In this document: one piece after another, positions 1 to 9,041 of the stretch
Numbering within the stretch: position 1 is the first letter of the stretch
How the letters are laid out: the number at the start of each line of letters is the position of its first letter
DNA from: Corynebacterium curieae
GTDB lineage: Bacteria > Actinomycetota > Actinomycetes > Mycobacteriales > Mycobacteriaceae
Direction: 5' to 3'
Assembly (NCBI RefSeq): GCF_027570035.1
Contig: NZ_JAKMUU010000001.1
Location: 682,001 to 746,000, forward strand
Length of the DNA: 64,000 nucleotides
Program-made: the position numbers and the translations under genes
Notes under the pieces: model-generated
Database searches by the model: none
Told to the model about the DNA's origin: nothing
The model's input: the letters and a program-made list of their open reading frames with translations, nothing else

Positions 1-1321
1 CTTTCTCTCCGTCACGTCCGTCGCGGCCGTCACGTCCGTTTTCGCCATCTTTGCCGTCGCGGCCGTCGCGACCATCACGGCCGTCGCGACCATCACGGCC
101 GTCCTGACCGTCACGACCATCCTGGCCGTCCTTGCCTGGAACAGCAGCTGCCTCGGTAGTGGAAGGCTCAGTAGTTTCCTCAGAGGTGGAGTCCTCAGCA
201 GTTGGTTCCACGGACTCTTCGGAATTCTCAGAGGTTGGCTCGTCAGCGGAGGTCTCGTCGGTGGAGGTTTCCTCTGCAGAATCGGTTGGGGTGGCCTCTT
301 CAGCGGAAGTTTCCTCAGTGGTAGGTTCCTCGGAAGCAGGAGCCTCGGAAGTGGTCTCTTCGGAGGAAGGTTCCTCGGAGGTCTCGGCGTCGGCAGGCTG
401 GTCCTTGGTCTTCTTGCCGTTGAGCATATCGGAGCATAGCTGGCCGGCCGGTGCGTTGACAGCGGCCAGGTCGGAGGCAGCCTTAGAGATGTTGTTGAGG
501 GAGTCCTCAATGCTCTTTTGCTGGTCCTTGCTCAACTTCAGGTCGCCGGCAACGCTTGCGCCAGGAACGAGGCCGGCAATGGTAACGGCTGCGTTGAAGA
601 GCTTGAGGATAACCTTGGTGCCCTTGCCAAAGACGCCATCGGCGAACTTAAGCAGGCCGGAAACGGTCTTCTTGGCAGCGTCGGGGTTGTTCATGTCAAC
701 CTCGGCATCGGCGTTGTCGATGCGGCCGATGGCCATGCCCTGGGCGCGGGAAAGATCCCAGGTTACAGCCTTGTCCTTCTCGCCTTCCTTGACCAGCTTG
801 GCAATTCCATCCCAGGTTTTGCCGGAAATCTTGTCAATGAAGTCGGCCGGAACTAGGTCACCGACGACCGGGATGATTTCCCAAACGGTCTTGATGATCT
901 TCTCGCCGCCATCGTAGAAAGCCTTGGCCAGGGCAAGCTTGAGGTCGAGCATGTTGCCTTCCTTTTCAGGGGCATCAGTCACCTCGCAAACGAGCTTGTC
1001 CTTTTTCTCATCCTTGACCACCTTGACGTTGACGTCATCGTTGGAGGCCTCGGTCTGTGCGAGTTCATCAAGGGAGGTTGGCTTTGCGGTTTCCTCCGCA
1101 TCGAGCTCTTCCATCGCCTTATCGCCGGCGTTGTTTTCCTCGAGCAGCTTGCCGTTTTCATCGAATTCGACGCCGTTAAGGTTGACGGTATCGTCGGTGG
1201 TCTTTTCCTCGACGAAGGTGGTGTCTTCAGCGGCGAAGGCGGTGGGAACGACGGTAATGGAAGAGAATGTGGCTACGGCCACTGCGCTAGCAATGAGGCG
1301 AGAAGTTCGGCGTGCGCCCAT
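1..1321 (-). CDS. Secreted collagen-like repeat protein (C-terminal part beyond window)
   Basis: The reading frame starts at an ATG at 1319-1321 with an AGGGAG ribosome site and runs off the left edge, so the C-terminus is not seen. The N-terminus is a Sec-type signal peptide: Arg-rich start, a hydrophobic stretch, and AFA before the mature end at about residue 30. A mixed acidic domain follows (about residues 30-300). Next is a long linker rich in Ser, Glu and Thr. From about position 130 down to 1 there are Gly-X-Asp triplets (GRD, GQD, GKD, GEN), the collagen-like triple-helix pattern. Such proteins are usually surface exposed and may be wall-anchored, but no LPxTG motif is visible here. 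The DNA repeats at 1-130 are this coding repeat. The function is unknown; adhesion or matrix binding is an inference. Confidence 0.8.
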   Translation of the reverse strand, partial: MGARRTSRLIASAVAVATFSSITVVPTAFAAEDTTFVEEKTTDDTVNLNGVEFDENGKLLEENNAGDKAMEELDAEETAKPTSLDELAQTEASNDDVNVKVVKDEKKDKLVCEVTDAPEKEGNMLDLKLALAKAFYDGGEKIIKTVWEIIPVVGDLVPADFIDKISGKTWDGIAKLVKEGEKDKAVTWDLSRAQGMAIGRIDNADAEVDMNNPDAAKKTVSGLLKFADGVFGKGTKVILKLFNAAVTIAGLVPGASVAGDLKLSKDQQKSIEDSLNNISKAASDLAAVNAPAGQLCSDMLNGKKTKDQPADAETSEEPSSEETTSEAPASEEPTTEETSAEEATPTDSAEETSTDETSADEPTSENSEESVEPTAEDSTSEETTEPSTTEAAAVPGKDGQDGRDGQDGRDGRDGRDGRDGRDGKDGENGRDGRDGRDGEK

Positions 1322-1607
1322 GGATGTACTCCCTTGTGGTGTGGTTAAGGAATTCGTGTGCGTGCACCGCTTGTGGATGGAGCTCAATTGCGGTGCTTGC
1401 TCGGACGAAAAATACCCTACAGCGCAATTAAAGTATTTTCTACTCATATTTTAAGGTTGATCCGGCAACAAATCCCTCTGGTTACGGCACATACGTGGAT
1501 GAACAGGAATAATAGAAGCCATACAGAACGACCGTTAACCTAAAATTTCCCTAAGTGTTTACCCACATTGAGGTATCTAGGGGTCTAAATCGGGTGGGAA
1601 AACTTCA

Positions 1608-1640
1608 ACGGCCACCGAGAGAGGGATTCTCGGTGGCCGT
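1608..1640 (-). terminator. Hairpin terminator for the 1679-2359 gene
   Basis: A perfect 13-bp inverted repeat (1608-1620 with 1628-1640) encloses a 7-base loop. Read on the minus strand it is followed by GTTTTCCC. It lies about 40 bp after the stop of the minus-strand gene. The remaining intergenic DNA between here and 1321 is AT-rich and presumably holds the promoter of the collagen-like gene; no certain -10/-35 pair stood out. Confidence 0.7.
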
Positions 1641-1678
1641 GAGCATACCCTTGTATAAAACAAGGAAGTCTTAGTGCA

Positions 1679-2359
1679 TTATGCGGTTGTAGCCCGGCGG
1701 GCAGCCTCGCGCTTGGCTCGGACTTTTTCTACCACCGCGGCGATGCGAGCGCGTTCCTCTAGGAACTGTGGCGGGTTATGACCGCGCATCGTGCGCACAT
1801 AGGCTGGGTGCGTGTCGAGCACGGTGTGCTTCCACGCTTGGACCGCAATGAGGGCAGACTCGCCGGTGCGCTTGTACAGGTGCGGCAGGGAGACCATATC
1901 GAGGTTACGCGCAACGGCATCGGTTTGTGCGAGCACGTACTCGACTACCTCGCGGAGATAATCCGCTACCGCTTGGGTGCGGCAACGCAGGGATTCAGCC
2001 AGCTCGTGCACCACGATGGGCTTGGAGATGGGGAATCGCTCATCCAGCAGGCGCGGAGTGAGTTGTTCCGGTTCCTCTACGTCATTGACGCCGGAAGAAG
2101 CGGCGGAAATGGTACCGGAGCGCACACCGGAGACCAATGCTTGGCGCAGGCCCATAAGTTCGCCCACGCACCTACCGGAATCCACGCGGGCATCTTCAAC
2201 GATATCGCCTAGCTCAGCTAGGCAATCCATGCACAGCTCTTCATCCCAATCCTCGATGGCTTCAATGAGGTGCTCGAGATATTCTGCGACTTCGTCGCCG
2301 ATATTATAAATCTCTTGTGTGAGCTCGCGGTGGCGCAGCTCGGCGGCGATTTTGTGCAT
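1679..2359 (-). CDS. Conserved-looking hypothetical protein, 226 aa
   Basis: This is a cytoplasmic-looking, mostly helical protein with an acidic N-terminal third (about residues 15-60, containing CMDCLAELGD with two Cys) and a basic C-terminal tail rich in Arg, Lys and Ala. There is no signal peptide, membrane segment or recognised catalytic motif. It stands alone, with its own terminator downstream and an inverted repeat about 36 bp upstream. The codon use matches its GC-rich neighbours, so it looks like a resident gene. I do not recognise the family and assign no function. Confidence 0.65.
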   Translation of the reverse strand: MHKIAAELRHRELTQEIYNIGDEVAEYLEHLIEAIEDWDEELCMDCLAELGDIVEDARVDSGRCVGELMGLRQALVSGVRSGTISAASSGVNDVEEPEQLTPRLLDERFPISKPIVVHELAESLRCRTQAVADYLREVVEYVLAQTDAVARNLDMVSLPHLYKRTGESALIAVQAWKHTVLDTHPAYVRTMRGHNPPQFLEERARIAAVVEKVRAKREAARRATTA

Positions 2360-2394
2360 TGGCTTCGAGCCACTCCTTCCGCAGTCTCATTTCT

Positions 2395-2411
2395 AACCTC
2401 TAGTAGAGGTT
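2395..2411. promoter_or_regulatory. Inverted repeat upstream of the 1679-2359 gene
   Basis: AACCTC-TAGTA-GAGGTT is a 6-bp dyad about 36 bp upstream of the minus-strand start at 2359, where a repressor could overlap the promoter. No regulator is suggested by the context. A second perfect hairpin (TGGCAGG/CCTGCCA, 2494-2513) lies further upstream. Confidence 0.3.
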
Positions 2412-2572
2412 GAGGTTTGCTGTAACGCTTCACGACTCTATGCCAGATCAGCCGCCGCGGGCGTGCGACACTCCGAAGCCATTCACAGGTTTATGGCAGG
2501 TTCGCCCCTGCCAGGGTGAGGGTGGTGGGGTGAGCTGCACCGAGGGGGCGTCGGCAAGCGCGGCAAAAAGAA

Positions 2573-2597
2573 ACACCCGAGGGAAATCCTCGGGTGT
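2573..2597 (-). terminator. Rho-independent terminator of fadD
   Basis: The stem 2573-2582/2588-2597 is a perfect 10-bp repeat with a 5-base loop. On the minus strand it is followed by TTTCTTTTTGCC. It sits directly after the stop codon of the acyl-CoA ligase. Confidence 0.8.
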
Positions 2598-2612
2598 CCC
2601 CGCAGTGCGGCT

Positions 2613-4445
2613 TTAGCGCTTATATAGGTGCTCGATGGCCGCAGCATAGCGCTGCGCTACCACGTTGCGCTTAACCTTCATGGTGGGGGTCAGCTCATTT
2701 TCTTCCTCGGTGAGATCGGACTCGAGGATGTAGAACCTCTTAATGCCCTCCGCATGGGAAACGGTGGCGTTGACCTGGTTGATGGCATCCTGCAGCTCCG
2801 CGCGCAGGGTGGGATCGGTAGCCAGCTCGCGCATGGGGCGATTTTCCGGAATATTGTGGTCCAGTTTCCAGCGCTTCAGGATATCCGGATCCAGGGTCAG
2901 CAGCACGCCGACGAAGGGCTTGCCATCGCCTACCACCATGGCCTGGGAGATAAGCGGGTGCCCGCGCAGAATATCTTCCATCGGGCCAGGCGAGACATTC
3001 TTGCCGCCGGCCGTGACAATGAGGTCCTTCTTGCGGCCGGTGATAACGAGCTTGCCGTCCTCATCAATCTCGCCCAAATCGCCGGTGTTGTACCAGCCAT
3101 CCTCGAGGGCCTCCGCGGTGGCTTCCGGATTATTCCAGTAGCCGTGGAAGACGATATCGCCCTTGATGCAGATTTCGCCTTCATCATTGATGCGGATGGT
3201 CACGCCACCCATCGGTGGGCCGACGGTGCCGATGGACTGGTCCACAAAGTCTACGGCAGCCGCGGCGGCAACCTCGGTCAGGCCATAGCCCTCATAAACC
3301 GGAATTCCGATGCCGCGAAACCAGTGCAGCAGGTCATGACCCATAGCGGAGCCACCGGTAATGCAGTAGTTCACGTTGCCGCCCACGCCCTTGCGGATGG
3401 CGGAGTACACCAGCTTGTCAAAGACCTTGTGCTTGGCCTTGAGGAAGCGATCCGGGCCCTCCGGCTTATCCAAGGCCTTGGAGTACTCAATGGCGATCTT
3501 TTCGGACTGCTCGAATAGCAGCGTTTTGATGCCGGACTCGGCGGTCTTGGAAGCCGCGGAGTTGCGCACCTTTTCAAATACGCGCGGCACGCCCAAGATC
3601 ACGTTGGGGCGGGAGCGGGCAAACTCCATGGAGATGGTGGAAAAATCGGACCAGTGATTCTGGGAGGCCCCGCGCATGGCCACCGCAATGGATACCGCAC
3701 GGGCAAAGACGTGCGCCAGCGGCAAAAAGGTCAAGGTGTGGCTGCCCGGCACGGCGAAGATACCAATGGGGTTGGTGCATAGGCCGCGGGTTTGTGCCAG
3801 CCAATTGCGGTGGGTAAGGATGCAGCCTTTAGGGCGGCCGGTGGTGCCGGAGGTATAAACCAAGGAAGCTAGGTCATCGGTGGAGGTGGCCTTGATGCGG
3901 GCGTATACCTCGTCGGCGGCCACGCCGCGGCCCTCAAACTTCAAGGTATCGATGGCAGAAGAGTTGATCTCCAGCACGCGGCGCAGCTGGGAGGGAGAGC
4001 CCTTGAGGTTCGGCTCGCCGTCTTCTTGCAGGACCAGGTTTTCAACCAACTCGGAATGCTCGCGGGTTTCCGTGATGGCGAGCACGGCGCCGGAATCCTC
4101 GATGATCCAGCGCACCTGGGAGGCAGAAGAAGAAGGATAGACCGGCACGGAAGCCGCACCGGCGGCCCAGATGGCAAAGTCCAGCAGGGACCACTCATAG
4201 CGGGTGGCGGAAATCAGTGCGACGCGGTCTCCCTGCTCCACGCCCAGGGCAATGAGCCCCTGAGCTACCTCAAAGACCTCATCGATGAACTCTTTGCCGG
4301 TGACGTTGACCCATTCGTAGTTGGCAGGGCGAGTAAACATCACGCCGTGTGGGCGCTTCTTCGCGGTGTCCATCAGGGCGGTCAGGCAGGTTTCGCCCGG
4401 CTCGATAGTAAATTGGGCTGGGGTGTGGACTTCTTGCAGGGTCAC
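2613..4445 (-). CDS. fadD: Long-chain fatty acid-CoA ligase (FadD15-like)
   Basis: This AMP-forming acyl-CoA synthetase activates long-chain fatty acids with ATP and CoA for lipid synthesis or degradation. It is about 610 aa, normal for the family. Visible signatures are the P-loop-like YTSGTTGRPKG, the adenylate-binding YEGYGLTE, the hinge region GWYNTGDLGEIDEDG and the C-terminal GGKNVSP. I chose the GTG at 4443-4445 because GAAAGGAC precedes it at good spacing and the product then starts VTLQEV; the longer upstream reading would run through the divergent malQ promoter. It is transcribed alone and ends in a strong terminator. The substrate chain length is not readable from sequence. Confidence 0.9.
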   Translation of the reverse strand: MTLQEVHTPAQFTIEPGETCLTALMDTAKKRPHGVMFTRPANYEWVNVTGKEFIDEVFEVAQGLIALGVEQGDRVALISATRYEWSLLDFAIWAAGAASVPVYPSSSASQVRWIIEDSGAVLAITETREHSELVENLVLQEDGEPNLKGSPSQLRRVLEINSSAIDTLKFEGRGVAADEVYARIKATSTDDLASLVYTSGTTGRPKGCILTHRNWLAQTRGLCTNPIGIFAVPGSHTLTFLPLAHVFARAVSIAVAMRGASQNHWSDFSTISMEFARSRPNVILGVPRVFEKVRNSAASKTAESGIKTLLFEQSEKIAIEYSKALDKPEGPDRFLKAKHKVFDKLVYSAIRKGVGGNVNYCITGGSAMGHDLLHWFRGIGIPVYEGYGLTEVAAAAAVDFVDQSIGTVGPPMGGVTIRINDEGEICIKGDIVFHGYWNNPEATAEALEDGWYNTGDLGEIDEDGKLVITGRKKDLIVTAGGKNVSPGPMEDILRGHPLISQAMVVGDGKPFVGVLLTLDPDILKRWKLDHNIPENRPMRELATDPTLRAELQDAINQVNATVSHAEGIKRFYILESDLTEEENELTPTMKVKRNVVAQRYAAAIEHLYKR

Positions 4446-4539
4446 GCGGTGTCCTTTCGAACAGCTAATTATTAGTCTCCGCCCACTGTACCAACCCGTT
4501 GCCCAGCAGGCGCGTTGCACCCGTGGCACAATGTGGCCT

Positions 4540-6663
4540 GTGACTACCCGCGCCTTGCTTGAAGAACTCGCCCAGCGCCACGGTGTGGCCACCAGCTATA
4601 CCTCCCAGTCTGGTTTCCCCGTCCACGTCGCTGAAGACACAATCGTCTATACCCTGCGCGCCTTGGGCGTCAATATCGATGACGACCCAGACGATGCGGC
4701 GTTAACGCAGCTGCTTTACGACGACTACTTGGACCGCTCCTCCCAGCCCCTCCCCCACTGCATCGTCGCACCGCAGGGCCAAGAGCGCGGGTTTGCAGTC
4801 CACGTCCACGCCGGCGCTGCGGCCGACCTACACGTCGAGCTAGAAGGCGGCGGCACCCGCGAGGTCTACCAGGATCCCAATGATGCCCCAGACGCGAACG
4901 TCGATGGCACGCTGTGGGGCGAGGCAAGCTTCCACATCCCCGGGGACCTGCCCATGGGCTACCACGAATTGGTGCTGGAGTCCGGGGGCATCGGCAAGCA
5001 TGCCTGCCCGCTCATCATTACCCCGGCGCGCCTTTCTACGGCCGATGAGTTTGTGGAGCGCCCGATTAGCGGCGTGATGGCGCAGCTCTATTCGGTGCGC
5101 TCGGAATCCTCGTGGGGCATTGGTGATTTCCAGGACTTAGGCCAGCTGGCAGAATCGCTCGCCCCGCACGCGGATTTCTTGCTGGTCAACCCGCTGCATG
5201 CGGCCGAGCCGCTGCCACCGGTGGAAAATTCGCCTTACCTGCCTACCACGCGGCGCTTTATCAACCCGCTCTACCTGCACATCGAATCCATCCCAGAGCT
5301 CAATCTACTGCCAGAGGACCTGCAGGATGATGTACGCGAACTGGCGGAGGAGTTTCGCCAGCGCAACCGCAGCGCCGAGGAAATTGAGCGCGACACCATT
5401 TTTGAGGCCAAGCTTCAGGTACTGCGCGAGCTCTTTAATTACCAGCCCACCCCGGAGCGGGAAGAGGCCTTCGTGCGCTACGCCCGCGAGGAGGGCCGTG
5501 GACTCCGCGACTTCGCGGCGTGGTGCGCGCAGCAGGATGCCGCGGCGCAATCGGGCCAGCGCCATGCCGAGGATCTGGATATGGATAAGCTCACCCGCTT
5601 TTATTCTTGGCTGCAGTTTCTGTGCGATGAGCAGCTGGCCACCGCCCAGCAGCGCGCGCTCGATGCCGGCATGCGCCTCGGCCTAGTCACCGACCTAGCC
5701 GTGGGCGTGCACCCGGGTGGCGCCGATGCGGTCAACCTCACCGAGTACCTGGCGCCGCAATGTTCGGTAGGTGCGCCACCGGATGACTATAACCAGCAAG
5801 GTCAGGATTGGTCGCAACCGCCGTGGCACCCGCAGCGCCTGGCGGCGGCGGGCTACGCCCCGTGGCGCGAGATGCTCACCACCGTGTTGCGCCATGCCGG
5901 CGGCGTGCGCGTGGATCACATCCTGGGCCTATTCCGTCTCTACTGGATCCCACGCATGGCCAGCCCGCTGACGGGCACATATGTCTCTTATGACTTTGAA
6001 GCCATGGTGGGCATCTTGGCGCTAGAAGCAGAGCGCGCCGGCGCGGTGGTCATTGGTGAGGATCTCGGCACCGTGGAGCCATGGGTACAAGATGTCCTCG
6101 CCCACAAGGCGGTATTGGGAACATCGATCGTATGGTTTGAACGCGACGATGATAACTACTCCCCGCTGCCACAGGAAAAGTACCGCAAGCTGGCGCTATC
6201 CTCGGTCAATACGCACGACCTGCCACCGACCTTGGCGTACCTGCGCGGCGAGCATATTTCACTCCGCGCGCGATTGGGCGTGCTGAACCGCTCGGTAGAT
6301 GATGAGCAGCACGATGACATCGAGTGGCAGGCCCGCGTGCTGGGAGCGGTAGCTGACCGCGGACTATTGCCGCAGCGCGATTACCGCGTGGATCCGGATG
6401 GGCGCTCCTCCCGCGGCGCGGAGGAGGATCTCAGCGTAGCCCTGCACCGGTATATCGCTGGCACGCCTTCGGCACTCGTATGCACCAGCCTGGTGGACAT
6501 GGTGGGTGATGTACGTGCGCAAAATCAGCCGGGCACTACCCACGAGCTTTATCCCAATTGGTGCGTGCCGCTGTGCGATACGGCCGGTAATGCCCTACTT
6601 ATCGAGGATCTTCCTGGGCTGGAATTCTTCCAGCGCTTAGAATCCACCAGCCGCAAGAGCTAG
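4540..6663 (+). CDS. malQ: 4-alpha-glucanotransferase
   Basis: This GH77 amylomaltase transfers maltooligosaccharide chains in cytoplasmic maltose and glycogen metabolism. The product is 707 aa, including the N-terminal extension typical of actinobacterial MalQ. Catalytic landmarks are the nucleophile in GVRVDHILGLFR, the acid/base in GEDLGTV and the stabilising Asp in NTHDLPPT. The start is taken as GTG 4540 because the product VTTRALLEELAQRHGVATSY aligns with known corynebacterial MalQ N-termini. An ATG nine bases upstream is the alternative, and neither has a strong ribosome site. The gene is divergent from fadD with about 95 bp between starts. Confidence 0.92.
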   Translation: MTTRALLEELAQRHGVATSYTSQSGFPVHVAEDTIVYTLRALGVNIDDDPDDAALTQLLYDDYLDRSSQPLPHCIVAPQGQERGFAVHVHAGAAADLHVELEGGGTREVYQDPNDAPDANVDGTLWGEASFHIPGDLPMGYHELVLESGGIGKHACPLIITPARLSTADEFVERPISGVMAQLYSVRSESSWGIGDFQDLGQLAESLAPHADFLLVNPLHAAEPLPPVENSPYLPTTRRFINPLYLHIESIPELNLLPEDLQDDVRELAEEFRQRNRSAEEIERDTIFEAKLQVLRELFNYQPTPEREEAFVRYAREEGRGLRDFAAWCAQQDAAAQSGQRHAEDLDMDKLTRFYSWLQFLCDEQLATAQQRALDAGMRLGLVTDLAVGVHPGGADAVNLTEYLAPQCSVGAPPDDYNQQGQDWSQPPWHPQRLAAAGYAPWREMLTTVLRHAGGVRVDHILGLFRLYWIPRMASPLTGTYVSYDFEAMVGILALEAERAGAVVIGEDLGTVEPWVQDVLAHKAVLGTSIVWFERDDDNYSPLPQEKYRKLALSSVNTHDLPPTLAYLRGEHISLRARLGVLNRSVDDEQHDDIEWQARVLGAVADRGLLPQRDYRVDPDGRSSRGAEEDLSVALHRYIAGTPSALVCTSLVDMVGDVRAQNQPGTTHELYPNWCVPLCDTAGNALLIEDLPGLEFFQRLESTSRKS

Positions 6664-6703
6664 GGCTGGGCCATCTCCCGCGCGGCTCCATCGGCGGGGT
6701 CTT

Positions 6704-6943
6704 TTAAGTCCACAGGCCGATGAGCGCGACAATGATGATGAGGGCGATCATTGTCCACAGCGTGAGCGAGACGCGGGACTTGGGCAGGGCACGCTTGCGC
6801 TTTATCGGCTGCGCGCCCGGCGTATCTGTTGCGGCGGAAGACTGGGCGACGCGCTTGGACTCGGGGTCCCAAAGGCCCTCGCGCGGGTTGGCGCGCAGCT
6901 CGGCGCGTTCCTGCTGGGCGCGCTCGTTGTTTTCCTCAGCCAT
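6704..6943 (-). CDS. Small C-tail-anchored membrane protein, 79 aa
   Basis: The first about 55 residues are charged and soluble (Glu, Arg, Ala rich). The last about 20 (LWTMIALIIIVALIGLW) form one transmembrane helix, giving a tail-anchored layout. The start overlaps the end of the upstream gene by 8 bp, so the two are translationally coupled. The family was not recognised. It is a plausible partner of the neighbouring small membrane protein. Confidence 0.6.
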   Translation of the reverse strand: MAEENNERAQQERAELRANPREGLWDPESKRVAQSSAATDTPGAQPIKRKRALPKSRVSLTLWTMIALIIIVALIGLWT

Positions 6944-7151
6944 GGTGGTCTACCTTAGTGCGGCGGTTGCGCTGCTGAGAAATCACGCCTGCGGCGCGGT
7001 TGGCCACGCGGTCGACTGCCCACATGAGGCACCAGGCGATGACCACCATGAGCGGCACGGCAATGGCCACCACGATGATCATTTGAATCCATACGGGCGC
7101 CTGCACCAAAAACTGCGAGAGCGTGCTGCCCAAGCTCGTCAACCACTCCAT
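6936..7151 (-). CDS. Small membrane protein, 71 aa
   Basis: It has one strong hydrophobic segment (about residues 20-45, IQMIIVVAIAVPLMVVIAWC) followed by a basic tail, suggesting a single helix with the C-terminus inside. It is first in a two-gene minus-strand unit with the tail-anchored protein at 6704-6943. It is divergent from the esterase gene, with only about 38 bp between the starts. The function is unknown. Confidence 0.55.
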   Translation of the reverse strand: MEWLTSLGSTLSQFLVQAPVWIQMIIVVAIAVPLMVVIAWCLMWAVDRVANRAAGVISQQRNRRTKVDHHG

Positions 7152-7189
7152 GGCACCTCATCCTACTTGCTCGCGGTAATCTGGCAGAC

Positions 7190-8488
7190 ATGTCGAGCGC
7201 CCAGATACCCGTTACCGTTGCCACCGCCTCCGGCCGAATTACCGGCGTGCGCCGAGATGGCCTGCACTATTTCCACTCGGTGCGCTATAGCACCATACCC
7301 AGCCCCTTCTCCCCCGCCAAGCCACAAGAGGGCACCTGTGACCAGGATGCCCGCGAGCCGCATCCAGAAGACATTGCGCTGTCTATTACCGCGCCTGCCG
7401 ACGCCGCCGAATGCCCCGTCGTGGTCTATATCCATGGCGGGCGCTACGAGCACGGAACGCACGAAGACCCGCGTCTGACGGGTACGACAAATGCGCGCCA
7501 CGGCGTTATTCAAGTGCAGGTGGGCTACCGCGTGGGTTTGGCTGGCTTCGCGCGCTTTGATGGCGATGAGGCGGACCGCTACCGCGGCATCGATGACTGC
7601 CTGCTGGCTTTGGAGTGGTTGCAGGACAATATCGAGGCCTTTGGCGGGGATAAGACCAATATCACTTTGGTGGGCCAGTCCGCCGGTGCGGCGATGAGCC
7701 TGTGGCTGGCGCGCCGCGATCACTTCCGGGGCGGTTTCCGCCGCGTATTGGCCCTCTCGCCGGCGTTCCCGCGCGACCGCTTTGAGCACCGCGTGGCGGA
7801 TCTGCGCAAGTGCCTTGGTGTGCCGATAACGCGCCAGGCTCTGGAGAAATTGGAGCTAGAGTCGCCAGCCAAGGGGTATGCCAAGTTCCGCAAGAAATAC
7901 CGCTTCGACGTTGCTTTAGGTCCTGCCCCATTGCAGGCCGAGGAGCTGGCGGATATTCCCATCGTGGTGACCTCTACCCGCGATGAGTTCTACGATATGC
8001 CCGCCGCGCAGCGCATAGACAAGATGGCGCTGGCCGGTTTTATTACCAGCTACCTTTCGCCCAAATTTGGCATATCGCACGAGCGCTTCAAGCAGTGGCG
8101 GCAGCTTGCGCACTACGTGGATCCGCAGCGACCCATGGGCCGTCTCATCGGGGATGCCGCCGTGCGCCGGTGGGCCGCCCAGGTGGCTGCGCATGCCCCA
8201 GGCCCGACGTGGATGATGGAGTTTACGCGCACCGATTCCCCCGCGGTGCATTGTGCGGAATTGGGCCCTCTTTTTGGCGATAGCGGAAACGAGGCCGGCG
8301 AGGAAACCCCTGCCAGTGAGCTCAATGAGTGGCTGCGTCACTTTGCCACCACCGGCAAGCCCGGATTCCCCAGCTACGGCGATGACCATAACGTGCTGGA
8401 ATTTGACCTGGATACGGGCGAGCGCCGCCTAGCCTATGCCACCTTGGATTATGTGGCCGCAGCCTTCTATGACGAAGATGACCTATAA
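7190..8488 (+). CDS. Type B carboxylesterase family protein
   Basis: This alpha/beta hydrolase of the carboxylesterase/para-nitrobenzyl esterase group is 432 aa, somewhat short for the family (about 500). The oxyanion-hole region is VVYIHGGRYEHGT. The nucleophile elbow is LVGQSAGAAMS, with Ser as nucleophile, and the internal motif GYRVGLAGF is typical. There is no signal peptide, so it is probably cytoplasmic. It ends 16 bp before the convergent idi gene. The natural ester substrate cannot be predicted. Confidence 0.82.
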   Translation: MSSAQIPVTVATASGRITGVRRDGLHYFHSVRYSTIPSPFSPAKPQEGTCDQDAREPHPEDIALSITAPADAAECPVVVYIHGGRYEHGTHEDPRLTGTTNARHGVIQVQVGYRVGLAGFARFDGDEADRYRGIDDCLLALEWLQDNIEAFGGDKTNITLVGQSAGAAMSLWLARRDHFRGGFRRVLALSPAFPRDRFEHRVADLRKCLGVPITRQALEKLELESPAKGYAKFRKKYRFDVALGPAPLQAEELADIPIVVTSTRDEFYDMPAAQRIDKMALAGFITSYLSPKFGISHERFKQWRQLAHYVDPQRPMGRLIGDAAVRRWAAQVAAHAPGPTWMMEFTRTDSPAVHCAELGPLFGDSGNEAGEETPASELNEWLRHFATTGKPGFPSYGDDHNVLEFDLDTGERRLAYATLDYVAAAFYDEDDL

Positions 8489-8504
8489 GACTGGCGCGCC
8501 GAAA

Positions 8505-9041
8505 TTACAGCGCGGCGCGCAATTTGTCGTCCGCTAGCTCGTCAATCATCCACGGGCTAAAGACTCCGGGCATGGCATCAGCCGCGGCGAAAAGCTGCGC
8601 CGGCTCGACCCATTGGTAGGAATCCACCTCGTTTGGGTTGGGTTCCCAGGCGGCGTCGGCAGAAAGCTCCACCTTGTACACGGGGCAGATTTCATTTTCT
8701 ACCGTGCCCGAGGAATCCACGGCGCGATAAGAAAAGTCCGGCAGGATAAGCTGCGGGGTAGACAGGTCTTCAGGCGCAATACCCAGTTCAAAGGTGGCGC
8801 GGCGCAGCACCGCATCGGCGGTTTCCTCGCCGGGGGCGGGGTGGCCGCAGAAGGCATTGGTCCACACCCCGGGCCAGGTGAGCTTGCTCAGCGCGCGGCG
8901 GGTTACCAGCACCTTGCCGCCGCAGGTTAGCCAGGCGGAGAAAGCAAAATGCAGCGGAGTATCGGTGGAATGAACTTCGGCCTTGGGAGCGGTGCCGATG
9001 GGTTCACCCGCGGCAGAGGCCAAGACTACAAGTTCCGTCAT
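8505..9041 (-). CDS. idi: Isopentenyl-diphosphate delta-isomerase (type I)
   Basis: It interconverts IPP and DMAPP for isoprenoid synthesis in the cytoplasm. At 178 aa it has normal bacterial type I length. It has the Nudix-like fold with the catalytic Cys in TNAFCGHP, metal-binding His in the N-terminal HSTDTPLHFAF, and the acidic EEVxR-type stretch represented by GEETADAVLRRA. The catalytic Glu region is VENEICPVY. Its start overlaps the stop of the upstream lipoprotein gene by 4 bp (9038-9041), so the two form a coupled pair. Confidence 0.92.
   Translation of the reverse strand: MTELVVLASAAGEPIGTAPKAEVHSTDTPLHFAFSAWLTCGGKVLVTRRALSKLTWPGVWTNAFCGHPAPGEETADAVLRRATFELGIAPEDLSTPQLILPDFSYRAVDSSGTVENEICPVYKVELSADAAWEPNPNEVDSYQWVEPAQLFAAADAMPGVFSPWMIDELADDKLRAAL

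Noticed and set aside
1..130. Regular short GC-rich repeats resembling a CRISPR or minisatellite
   Set aside because: On the minus strand they are in-frame Gly-X-Asp codons of the collagen-like protein; there are no spacers.
132..917. Long plus-strand frame rich in Ser, Val and Glu
   Set aside because: It is the antisense shadow of the collagen-like gene, whose signal peptide and ribosome site are on the minus strand.
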